NCBI GenBank assembly: GCA_029718625.1
Contig: CM056383.1
Span: forward strand, 16,095,897 to 16,159,896
Source of the DNA: Synaphobranchus kaupii
Taxonomy: Eukaryota; Chordata; Actinopteri; Anguilliformes; Synaphobranchidae
Reading direction: 5' to 3'
DNA length: 64,000 bases
In this document: positions 37,001-47,911 of the stretch, piece by piece
Layout: each line of letters begins with the position of its first letter
How positions within the stretch are numbered: position 1 is the stretch's first letter
The notes under the pieces: model-generated
Told to the model about the DNA's origin: nothing
Seen by the model: only the letters and a program-made list of their open reading frames with translations
Database searches by the model: none
Made by a program: the position numbers and the translations under genes

Positions 37001-40000
37001 GAGGGGAATTCAACTCTTTCTTAAACATCTTAAATTAATTTATCCTTGATCCAGAATCCATTATTTGCAAGTTTTAAAAACAGTATAATGAACAAATGTA
37101 AAATAACACAGGGGGTCCTTAATGGGTTATTAGCATTAGAAAATTACTCAATTCATGTCTTTATGGTATTCTTATTTAATTACGATTCATATTTTGCATT
37201 TGCAAAATATTTTAAAATATTAACATTAACAATTATATATAAATATATATTTACAATATAAATCTACATTTATTAAGCAATTATATATTTTCTATCAAAG
37301 CATAATATATTAAGAAAAGCAAACAAAAAAAGGGGGGAAAAAAGGAAAAAATATTTTTACTTACCGGGACGAGTTCTAGGTTAAGTTTACACGTCTGTAA
37401 TCGTTAGCTGCTATTCAGGCTACCACTTTGAGTCTTTGTACATATGCACTCTGTACCGAGCCGAGTGAGGGGTCAAACAGCACCACTACACTTCACATTG
37501 TGCATTCAACCCCCCTGTGCCAACATGGTCCCTCGTTCAGTACACCGCATTGCAGCCGGCTCGGGCCAGCCCCGCCCTGGGGAGGGAGCCCCAGGGGGCC
37601 GTCCCAGGAACCCCGGCGCAAGGAGGGCGTTGGACACAGGAAGGGGAACCCTGCGGTACAGGAAGCTATAGTGTGCTATCACAGTGCAACAAAGAGGTTC
37701 AGGATAACAACCTGTTGGTAGCCATGAAATAGGAAGTCTGTGCCAAATCCTTGCTGGCTGCAAAATAAGAGAGAGAAAGGGGGGAGGGGGTTACTTACTG
37801 GCCTATCGAGGAATCGGATTCATGGCAATTAATTTTAGCTGTCGTCGCCCATGTTTCTGTTACAACAACTGTGTATGACCACAAATTAATGTGCATGCGT
37901 TTGCCATTCAGACTAATATGTTTTTCTGCTGAACAGAATTTAATAGTTCTATTCAGTGTGTTAATTTAAACCAAGTTGCTATTCCCCAAATTTGGAAGCC
38001 CAGTCCAGCTCAGTGCTCCAACTTGTGCTGTCACTTCCAGAGAGAACAGATCAGCATGCATGTCCCCTGAAGCACGTGCATTCAGATAAGTGCAGGAGTT
38101 AAAAATTAAACCTGTACATTTATAATTGCTTTACAATGTGTGAAAGACAGTTAAACCTATTCACAGACAGTACAAAAAGCCGTACCTCGCACTAGCTGGG
38201 AGCACTTCACCACATCCGTGTGCGGATGCTCAATCGTTATCTCAAACCCTGCAATAAAAAGGATGAATCTGTTCATTAAAATGTCTATCACAGACAAACA
38301 TTCACTGACCATACTAGTCGGAGAAAACTGAAGACCACTTGCCAATTCAAATATCACAACACAAACTGCTAGGACATATAAAACCTTTGAATACAAGAAT
38401 GGACATATTTCCGGTGGCCGTACAGATACTAAAATACTGAGCTATGAGCAATGTTTTCATTAACATGGGACTTACCTGTATCTGTAAAAAGGTGAATTTT
38501 ATTAGCACCATCATGTGCAGCATGAATAAAGTGTTTTTACGAGGACATGAATCTTTGAGCAAACGCTGACAACTGCACAGCACGGACGGGACTATGCGTA
38601 CTCCCAAAAAAAATCGAGTGTTATAATAAAATATTCAACAAGCATCAATGAACCCATGATGCGAGGGACATGTTAATGTGACGATAGACAGTGCTGCGAG
38701 GTCACTGAGCATTACAAGACATTTCTTCATTCATCAGCTTAACATCCTTCCAGCAAAGCACAAAAACTTAGGAAAGCACTGGGAAAATGACATCAGAAAA
38801 CACTAACAGTTTTTTTATGACATCTGCAACACCCCCGTACTCTATTAATGAGCAATAATACTGTTTGGTACTCCTGTTTTGACTCAGAGCTTGGCCTTTA
38901 CTTACCTAAAGTCTGAAGTATTATGGTTTCAAGTAGCACCAGCTCTTGAGCTTGCTGGAGGTATGCCTGAAGTTCAATAGACAATCATTACATTATGTTT
39001 GTAATGTGTCTTCTGCACAGCTATCAGATCCAATTCAAAATGTAATCCCTTGTAAACCGAACTGAATGGTGTCGATTGTCTGCAGCTCAAGAACATTTTG
39101 TCCAGGACAATAACGATACTGAAATGTTCAAGAATTTCTCCTTTGCGTCATAGTAACAACGCCAATACAACATTCTCAGTCTCGGGTACCACATTTTCCA
39201 CATTCAGCTTGGAAAATGCCGCTGGAAATGTGTATTATCCTGAACAGAATGAACCCACAAACAAAGCCTCTGAACTGCAGTATCACACCAAAAGTCCTTC
39301 CAGTGCACTCAGTCATGACCCAGAGAAAATGCCTCATTGCAGACACTGGAGGGGAAACAAGAGCTCCCACAACAAGGGCACATCTGTAAAGAAGAGGGAT
39401 AAACTACACTACCCAGCATACCCCACACTTACATTACTTTTTGTGTCCAGCTGAGCCTCTTGTGGGTTTAAACAGGCATGGGCAACTTTAATGACGTGTT
39501 CAAGTTTCCGTGGCTGCTCCTCAACTTTTGCAGCCAGGAATAAGGTTGTTGGAGAAATGATCTGTGAGACAAAAATAATATTATTAATAAAACCATGAAC
39601 GGGTCTTTCCAAAATGTGTTATACCACTGCTAAAATTAGAAGATTTTCCACATTATCATTGTTGGGGCACCTGGTGAATTACAGGGAAGCTTGACAGAAA
39701 CACATGAAATTACACCTACTTCTCTGAATATAAATTATGCTTACTTGGTTTTAAATCTTGATGATACACTCTTGGGATTAACTAACGATTCAGATAACAC
39801 AAACTAATGAAACAGCCTGTTCAATGAAAACAAGATAATTATAATGGCCACCAAATACTGTTGTAAAATACTGAAAAATACATGTGTATACACTGATACA
39901 ACCTTTTACATTTTCTATACATGTACGGGGCATAGGTATAATTTCAAATATTGAAGAGGGAAACATTTGGAATACTCACGTTTCTGTGGAACTTGGTAAA

Positions 40001-41166
40001 AGAATTGAACATATAAAATCTGTGCATGTAAACAATCGCAGTGTTTATTGTCAATTGCGAACTGTGGGTATGGGTTGAGGAAATTACCAGGAGTGTTTCA
40101 TTTTACTTCGTGTAAGATTACTGGAAGAGGGCTCGTGACTGTTCTAATGTCGTAGCACATTTTTATCTGTCTATATCTATTCTAACCCTGCGGTTTTCTA
40201 TTAAAAATGATCGGCCAGCCCCAATTGCTTGCAGCTAAGGTTACCTAATCTATACGCCGCCATCAACATGAACTCAATGTGGGAATCTCGGTCATTTCAA
40301 ACACGGTAACAATTTACACTAAATATAGTTCAGAGAAACAGCTAAAAGTTAGCCTGCGCACTAGCATTTTATATCGAAATAGTAGTGAATACATACGAGT
40401 CAGTCATTAAAGCCACCGAGAGTAAATATGGTTTTTAAAACGAAGAGGAGGCAATAGCTACAAACCGTTTACCCTTTTGTTCTGGAAAGCGTTTGCGAGC
40501 TAACGTTAATCTACGTTATCTACGGGAGTTAACGTTACAATTGTCACCGTCGTGAGCTAGCTATATGAAACTTAAAATTAACATTTACCATTCATTTTTC
40601 GTAAAAATCATTTATCTGACTAACGTTAGCCCGCACAACTAAAAGCCCACACAATTCTGGTCAAATTGTGTTGCCTTCGTAGCATCGAGCTAACGTTAGC
40701 ACGTCTGCAGCCAAATTACATGGTTTCATTTTGGTTTAAAACACCATTCACCATTCAGCGAGCTAACCAGCCCATTCCAAAACACACGATAAACACGCAT
40801 CGACAGCTAACTCGTACAAACACCATTAATACAAAATCCTTTACAAATTTAGCTATTTAATGACCATCTAACTGGCCAGCTCGTGTCCCAGACCCCATCC
40901 ACCCACCATATCAGAGGCCTAAGAGCCAGATTTTCCAACCACAGTGCAATGGCTCTCTCGAGGCTCAGGCGGGTCTGATAGTCCAGTTTCGGGCTAGTAA
41001 AGGGATACACATTGAGTCGCTGGCCCATATCTTGAATAAGGTTGGCCGCCTGTTGTCGGTAAGAGAGCTCCCTGTCCGGCTCCACACCACAGCCGCGGGA
41101 CGGCGTGTTTTCGAGTTGCTCCCGGGTGAAGAACCATCTCGAAGCGGATCCCCGGCACGCCGCCAT
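26790..41166 (-). CDS. ccnt2: Cyclin T2 (P-TEFb subunit), complete 9-exon model
   Basis: Regulatory cyclin of CDK9 in nuclear P-TEFb, which releases paused RNA polymerase II. Exons on the minus strand: 41009-41166, 39980-40061, 39433-39561, 38906-38966, 38186-38248, 37712-37757, 30633-30796, 28341-28411, 26790-28040 (2025 nt, 674 aa). All junctions are GT-AG with matching phases. Exon 1 reads [15 protein letters not shown]; exons 2-8 supply both cyclin boxes ([98 protein letters not shown]). Exon 9 is the long C-terminal part, with MSLDKYRE-like [11 protein letters not shown], a His-rich stretch, and the conserved end [20 protein letters not shown]. Introns 6 and 8 (minus-strand order: after exon 6 and after exon 7) are TE-rich. 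CCNT1 is excluded by the C-terminus and synteny. Confidence 0.95.
28465..28955. repeat. Interspersed repeat in ccnt2 intron 8
   Basis: It starts near CTCCCCCAAGGGGAGGTTATG-like sequence and ends near CCTTGGTGGAGGTCTGCAC, so the ends are roughly inverse. A sub-motif (TTGAAATTTGC..CATGTTCCCAAGAGGA and TTAAATTTGC..CATGCTCCCAAGAGGA) occurs twice. It has the look of the common fish repeat with this ending; class not determined. Confidence 0.5.
29702..30605. mobile_element. TTAA-flanked element with ~230-bp inverted ends
   Basis: The left arm from AGGAGAAGTTTGGTATTTAG runs to about 29935; the right arm, about 30375-30603, is its inverse with few differences (shared: CATGTTAAGCCCTGTTATAA, CAACGGTCCATATCAACATT, GATCTGGATGGGCATATAGA). 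Both ends abut TTAA, so TTAA is the likely target duplication, as in piggyBac and Kolobok families. The 440-bp centre has no intact frame. It lies 28 bp from ccnt2 exon 7 in the intron after it, and transcripts of this intron could fold on it. Confidence 0.85.
30797..33303. other. ccnt2 intron after exon 6, right-flank noncoding part
   Basis: AT-rich intron sequence with no exon. The 32420-32520 stretch (GGGATCGGAGTATA.., CTGATCGGAGCATCCCTA) looks like the end of another hAT copy. 32635-32720 holds an AACTCGG/GAGCTC-rich imperfect inverted repeat. 32990-33105 is an inverted relative of 23110-23215. Confidence 0.45.
34455..34680. repeat. Dispersed repeat, second copy at 23327-23560
   Basis: Shared blocks include CACCTATTGCAA.TACAT, TATACTGGAGCCAA.CGCA.TGG and AGGAAGTGAGCTT..A..GAA in the same order and orientation. 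The neighbouring 34205-34300 (ATAGACTGTATAAAAATATGG, CACTGTGACGTCACCCATTG) belongs to the same type of fish repeat. Confidence 0.7.
34923..36463 (+). mobile_element. hAT copy nested inside a hAT, with BED-finger remnant
   Basis: Termini TAGGGTTGGGTATC and GATACCCACCCCTA are inverse, and a perfect 8-bp duplication GTCTTCAT flanks it (34915-34922, 36464-36471). Inside, an ATG at 35210 opens [15 protein letters not shown], the start of a BED zinc finger as in ZBED-type hAT transposases. At 35610-35808 a second piece reads [20 protein letters not shown] then [12 protein letters not shown], the usual hAT segment before the catalytic core. The core itself is missing. A long A/T-only run at 35425-35505 lies between the two pieces. 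Confidence 0.88.
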
Positions 41167-41232
41167 TGTGCTCCAGCACTAGCACAAGGCGCAGATGAAC
41201 GGATACACGCAAGTACGTACACACACTCTGTA

Positions 41233-41274
41233 CCGGAAGCTCATGCGTCAAAAGAGGCTCATGGGGATTGTAGT
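41233..41274 (-). promoter_or_regulatory. Candidate ccnt2 promoter motifs (ETS, ZNF143-like)
   Basis: About 70-110 bases upstream of the ccnt2 ATG lie CCGGAAGC (41233-41240), an ETS-type site, and on the minus strand ACTACAATCCCC (41263-41274), close to the STAF/ZNF143 core ACTACAATTCC. Both are common in housekeeping promoters. The start site is not known. Confidence 0.4.
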
Positions 41275-41329
41275 GCATAGCTCAGAGTCAATTGAAGAAT
41301 ATGTGGGACGAGTCGGACGACTAATAATA

Positions 41330-41885
41330 AAAAGCAACAGTGCAGTTCAAAAGTATTTGGACAGTGACATGTTTTTAGTTTTATTTTCTGTACTCCAGCA
41401 CATTGGATTTGAAATGCAACAGCAGTGCCTATGAGGCTAAAATGCAGACTTTCAGCTTTAATTTGTGAGGGATTTTACATCCATATCGGGTGAACCATGT
41501 ATCAATTGTAGCCATTTTTATACATAGCCCCCCCCCCCCCCCTCCATTTTAAGGGACCAAATGTAATTGTACAAATTAACATAAACTTAAATAAAGTAAT
41601 CATATTTAATATTTGGTTGCATATCCTTTGCATGCCATGACTTCCTTTTGTCTGTGATCCAACAACATCAAACTCTATGATATCTTATTTTCAGGTACTC
41701 TTCCAAGCGATACTATAACATCTTTGCATTTGAATGTATCTCTATGGGAATTGGAGCGGGGCGAGATTAAACTGTAAATTATGCTGGAACAGTATGGAAC
41801 ACAAGGTTGGCTAAATCAGTCATCAGCTATGTATAAAAATTGCTACGTTTCACCCGATATGGATGTAAAATCCCTCAGTATGGAA
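41330..41885. repeat. Tc1-like end fragments around a shared module
   Basis: The left part has a Tc1-like terminus (CAGTTCAAAAGTATTTGGAC). GAGGGATTTTACATCCATAT at 41467 and its inverse at 41856-41877 form an inverted pair. Between them, 41600-41815 is a near copy of 49200-49420 (ATATTTGGTTGCATATCCTT, TTATTTTCAGGTACT). No open transposase is present. Confidence 0.6.
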
Positions 41886-42443
41886 CGAATACACGTGTGA
41901 ATCCATATTTAATAAAGCCATTGTTAAATAAGTAGCTCAATTACATATAATTTATCGAAAGCTCAAATGGAAGAAGTCTGGATCAGTTGGGTCTCACAGG
42001 GTCAGGTTTGAGAGGTAGGCTACTTGGCTATTTTATTTACTTACTATTTTAACTTGTATGTATGCATGTATGTATTTCTCTTTATTATTTCTGTAAAGCT
42101 GCATTTTCTGTATGGAAGGTGCTATATAAATAAAGCTATTATTATCATTATAATTATTACTGCAACTTGACAGGAAGATAAACAGTGATATACACTGTGC
42201 CATCATGCACTGTTTGCACCTGCTAGATAAAAAAGGAAAATAATTTGGTCGTAATGTAGGGAGTCACTTGGTGGTGTGAAAGTTGGGTTGTTGTGTGGAC
42301 CATAGACGATGTGGACACAAACTCTAAGCTTTTGTGGAATACAGTAGTTCACCACCAGGGGTGTGTTTTGTTCAAATAAGTATAAACTACAATCAAAATG
42401 ATGGAGGCGTAGGCTGCGTTGCAGATGGTACAGACTACAGAGA
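41886..42443. other. Spacer between ccnt2 and acmsd
   Basis: No gene is seen. 42060-42145 (GGAAGGTGCTATATAAATAAAGC then ATTATT repeats) looks like the 3' tail of a LINE in plus orientation. 43473-43690 further right contains another short dispersed repeat with several TTTATAAAAT pieces. Confidence 0.4.
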
Positions 42444-42451
42444 CCTAAGCC

Positions 42452-43152
42452 CAGGGCTCGAAATTGCGACCGTTTTGGTCGCATATGCTCCCGAAATTTA
42501 ATCTGTGCGACCTCGAAATATAATTGGGGGCATTTGTGCGAGTGCAAATAATTTTTCTGGTGCGACCTTTTTTTTCTTCCCCCCAGTCGAACGTCCCTTT
42601 CTCTGACAGTGACCATTCTGACCAATCAAACGTGAGCTTGACGTTCTTACCTTTAATGCTGATTTTAGATTGGTTAAGATTAGCCTTCAATCACTCCCTT
42701 TCACGGCACTCCACTGTCACATGACACAGAGAGCTAATGCGTTAACTAATGTTACCTGAAGACAAAAGTTTATTATCAATTTATTAACGTTACCTAACTA
42801 GCTAAATTGGTAACGTTAGCTAGCGTTATCGAAAGCTAACAATATGAAGCGAACGATTACGGAATTTTTTAGTAACGTTAACGTTACTTCGTTAGCTTTA
42901 GCTTAGGTATGACAACGGCGAAATGCAGTGTAGCTACACTGTAAAGCCTGTGGGACGGAGATCGCAGGTAACAGTGCGTTTGCAACGGAGTCGACACATT
43001 TTAAGCGTGAGAGCGTTAAAAAAAAAAATTTACATATATTGTTGGTGCTCCTTACATTTTGGTGGGTGCTCCTAAGTTTTTGCTGGTGCTCCTAACGTTT
43101 TGAAGTTGGGAGCACCAGTGCTGCCAAGTAAAAAAGTTAATTTCGAGCCCTG
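42452..43152. mobile_element. 701-bp hAT MITE
   Basis: Perfect inverse ends CAGGGCTCGAAATT and AATTTCGAGCCCTG are flanked by a perfect 8-bp duplication CCTAAGCC (42444-42451, 43153-43160). The inside is noncoding and rich in GTTAGC/AACGTTA. Near the right end, two or three short units (TGGTGCTCCTAAGTTTT and variants) repeat. Confidence 0.93.
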
Positions 43153-44496
43153 CCTAAGCCATATAGAAAAGAAGGCAATCAACATTAAAAAGTATTACAT
43201 ATGAAACACTTTAATGTAAATATATATTTCAAAAGATCCCAACATGTCCCTGTTCACCAAAAAACATGTGCTTTATAACTAAGTGAATTACATTGCATCT
43301 GGTGGCCTACTTGCTGTTTTCTGAACAGAGAAAGACTTTGGGTCACATCATTACAGAGAACCTATTTTTATTTTATTAATGAGTTAATGCCACAACAAAT
43401 TTATAATACAACACAAAATATCTAGATTCGCTTGACTGGAATTGATTTGGAATTTCCGGGGAAAACCAGGGGCCTTATTTATAAAATCATCTTGGAATTC
43501 ATCCTAAATGTGAGCGTACGATCATTTTCTTAAATGTCCCTATGAGGGATTTATAAAATGTCCATACGCACAAATAAATGTTCCTAAGCATGACCCGACT
43601 ATAAATAAGAAATCATCCTAAAATCGTGCGCACGTGAATGAGCTTGTCAACTCCAATCATGCAGTGAACGCCCTGAAATAGGCTATCCTTATTTCTTTTC
43701 TTTGCTAGTCGATACGAGACCATTGTCGTGTGATATAAAAATGATGTATAGCCATTGTACATATTTTTCTTTCGGTTTTGTATAGTTTAAAGCTATTTTA
43801 ATGTTATACTGTAGTTTCAGTGTTGCATAGCCTAATATTTGTTGCAATAATTTCAATTTATTGAAGGAGTCACTGCAGTAGGAACTAGGAAGTAAGAACT
43901 TTCAGGTGAGGTGTTTAACAGCCCTAACTCACTGTGGACATTAAATGTCCCAAAGCACTTATCACATAAAGAAGGAAATTTTTCCCCAGAGACCTGTCTG
44001 ATTACTTTGTCTGATTGTCAGCCAGCCATTTTAATTAACCCACACTGATATTATTTTCTTAAATCCTTTGCTCTACAATCCACACTATTGGGTGCACTGG
44101 TGAAAATTTGTTTTGATTAATCACCCAGACATGTGCTATCCATTGATAGTGGACTATGTTAATTTCTCCCCTTTGGTGCTTGTGAAGTTATGGATTAAAG
44201 CACTATGTAAATGGAAAGCATTTTTAAAAACCGTGGGCATGGGTTAGTAAAGCCAATTCTTCTCTGTAAAATGATTTAACACCTGACAAGCCCTTCTATG
44301 AAAGAAACATAGCATATTATGTTCTCTAACAAAGACTAAAGACTCAAGACAAAATAAAGCTTTGCTAAAACCATCAGTCTTTCACGTCCATTTCAGTTAT
44401 GTGTAAAATTACTTGTGCTTTCCAATTTCTTACTAAAATCACAAAACAGGTACAATGGTTCTTGAACATATACGTAATCCTTCACAAAATATGTTG

Positions 44497-47007
44497 TCAC
44501 TCAAACTGGCTCCGTTTCAGACCCAGAAATTCCATTGCATTGCTAGCAAGAAGTTTATCCTGAAAAAAAGACAAAACAAAATAAATACACAAAAGTGTAG
44601 GGTATATGATTACCTTTATATGTTGAACATTATTATTTAGATTTCCAACATCCTACTTGAGGCCACACATATGCCCAATCTTCTCATTTTCTTGTGGCAG
44701 AATTTTATCAGTCAAAATGGGAAGTGTATTTTAAGGATGTCACAAGGATAATTATAGAAAAATTAAGTTTTAATTTACCTTTAAAGTGGTGTCAAAGCCA
44801 TCCATTGACTCGATAAGTGATCCAGGCTCTAATTCCCCCAGTGGAAATGGATAGTCTGTTCCCAACATAACCTTGTCCTTCACACAGTATAACATCAAGC
44901 AAAATATGTTTAAAAAAAACAAACATATTTAAGCAGCTGAATTCCTTTTTGAAGAATACTGGGTCTAATTCCCTCCCTAATTCTGTCTTTATGCAGGTAA
45001 CAGTCTGAACCTGTTATTTGACAGCTGGGCAACATTTTATGAAAAGGATGTTATCCAGTTAGAAAATACTAAAATAAAGGGTGGCCATCTTCTGCTCTAA
45101 AAAAATGTTATGTTGTTAATATACATAAATCTATAAATCTATAGCTCCCAAGATTCAGTGAATTGAACAACTGTACCTTCCCAACTACTTCAACCAGTAG
45201 CTTGAGGGCAAGTGGGTCGTGGACCAGAGAGTCAGTGTAGAAAGTACCCAGATATTTCCTGGGGTTTATATCATTGTCCACAGCACACAGATCTGGACGG
45301 ACCTGAAACCCATGTTCTATCCGGCCCACGGTATACGGAAAGGAACCGCCTGAGACAGATCAGAGATTCTTCCCAAATCTTGCATCATTCAAGGTACAGG
45401 TAATGATTAGGTGTTATCTGTGGCATATTCAGATATGGTTCAGAAAAAAAACAATACCAAAACAGCTTATTGAATCGTTATTGATTTGAGTTTTGATCGG
45501 TTCTCTCAAGGAAATCATGCATTACCTCCATGAGCAAAGCAGACTTTCAGCTTGGGGAATTTCTCAAAGATACCCCCAAAGATCATCGAGCAAATGGCTG
45601 TTGTAGTCTCTGAAGGCATCCCTGGTAGGACAAAAAGCAGTAGTTTTCCACTGTTTTATAGTTATTTATCAGTTGCAGCATTATTTATTTTTTCATGTTT
45701 AGAGTACAGCCTCCAACTAAATACTGCTGAGGACTGAAAACCAGTCTTCCGATTAGTCAATACTGAGTCGTGGCATTATCACTGGTTAATTGAATATCTA
45801 TTCCTAAATAGCTGATTTAATCTGTTCCCATAAATTTAATTTCATTTTTGGTCTTAATGTATTTTCAGATTGGTCTTAATGTATGGTACACCTGACTGAT
45901 ATTGAATTGATATCTTTAAACGACCCTGGTGAAATCCTTGAAATTTCAGGCCAGTGTTTTTCACTGATAAACAGTGAAACAAAGAACAGCTGTACTGTGC
46001 TGTACGTCTCTACGTTCCCCGTCTTTTTTAAAATGTTACTGTACTAACCTACCAGCCACGGCAGCCAGTATTTTGCCATCCTCCCATCGATCTGCATGTC
46101 CCATGGATGCACAAACAACGAACAGTCCAGTTCCTCAGCAGCCTCAGAAAGTTATGAAAAGATGTAGATCTACATTTGTAGGTCTCCAACTGACAAAAGA
46201 GTTTCCCCCATTTAAGGGATTTAAATGGGGGAAACCTCTGTTTATCTGTGGTCTTGGAGCTTTTACACATATTATTTTCATCAGTGATATCTTAAACAGG
46301 TTGAATAGTAAAATTGTTATTGGAACAATTGGATGAAAAACATAACCATAGTGGTTGTACCCTCAGGCCTGCTAGGTAAAAGAGACACATAGCCTTGTCC
46401 TAATCCCTGTTTGCTAATCCAGCATGCCCACAAACAGTGCTGCGTGTTATAGGGATTGATGCGCGGTCCTCACTGCATAGACTGGGTACAGGTTGGGGGA
46501 GTTGAGGTCCCAGTCGTTGATGTGCGATCCGATCTGCACGCCTGGGAACCCCAGCTCAGTGGCGCAGCGTCGCATTTCCTGCACGGCCAGGTCCGGGGCC
46601 TGCATGGGCAGCGTCCCCAGCCCCACAAAGCGCCGGGGGAACCTGCGCACCGTCGCCGCCAGGTCATCGTTCAGGATGCGACACAGGTCCAGCGTGTCTT
46701 TGGGTCTGGCCTTTTTGTTTCCGACAGAGAAGGTTCTCAGGCCATTTATGTGAAGGTAACCAATCATGGGGGGGGGGGGGGGGGGGGGGGTTCGTATTCT
46801 GACCTCAGCCTTCAGTTAGCACAAGTACAATCTCTCTCACATATGCAAGTTCTAGCATAACAAAATGTCAAGCTTTATTTCACAAGTTACATATTATGCC
46901 TGGAAGGGGTTTCAGCTTTGTATCTGAGGCTTTCGGCGGATAGAGAGGTTAAACCTGTTTGGAGTCATTCATTTCCCAATCTTTGGGTACAAAAACCACA
47001 CATATGC

Positions 47008-47048
<41 letters not shown>

Positions 47049-47620
47049 CAGCCAAGCAGCACTTCTACAGAGCTCCAAATCATGGCACAGTAATGCTTAC
47101 CCAGTAGCTGAACATGACAGGAACCGTGGACAGTGCTTGTACCTTCACACCTGAAACCGCAACAAGAGCCCTCATTGGTCATTTTATATCTCCAGTCACA
47201 GCTCTGTCTCTGTGCTAACACCCTTCCTTAAGACTCAACTCTAAACCGCTTTCATAAAATTCATCCTTGGCACAGATGAGGTGAGAACATGTGATGACTC
47301 GAGCACCTGATCTGTCCATTTCCCGAATCCGGACCTCAGGGTCCCAGCAGTTTTCCTGGATCACCCGAAACACCTTCCCTTCCTTTATCATCTCCGCCTC
47401 CCCCTTCAAAAAAAAGGGAGTTTAAACAAATTAAACAGCTATCACGTACTTTGTATAGTTGTGATAGGCTACACTGTTACATCTGCACAGTAAAGTTTCT
47501 GGCACCAAATCAACTTGGATAGAGTACATTTCTCTCAGACTCGTGTAAGCTCTTTTAGAGTAAAATTACAGTTGAGAATTATACTGGTACATACTTCTAA
47601 GGCTAAGGCAAAGGCTACTG

Positions 47621-47669
<49 letters not shown>

Positions 47670-47869
47670 ACAAGAATACACACACAATAACAGAAACTTC
47701 CAAGCAGGCACACACACATACATGAGTATGTGCACACATAAACACATGCAAGCACACGCACTCACACATACCTGTACATATACACGCACGCACAATTACA
47801 CAAACATGCTAGCATGCACAATCACATACATATGCATGTATGCAAATTGCAAAAGGTAGGCCTACACAC

Positions 47870-47911
<42 letters not shown>

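Noticed and set aside
37365..37400. Extra 30-nt ccnt2 exon between exons 6 and 7 (ACAG..GTAAGT on the minus strand)
   Set aside because: It would insert an in-frame stop and is not needed, because exons 6 and 7 already join in phase with a conserved reading. A poison exon is conceivable but unsupported.
37440..37680. GC-rich open frames in ccnt2 intron 6
   Set aside because: Three overlapping frames on both strands, none with a recognisable domain or splice context; probably compositional.
42203..42625. 140-codon minus-strand frame
   Set aside because: It crosses the left boundary of the hAT MITE at 42452, so it cannot be an old gene.
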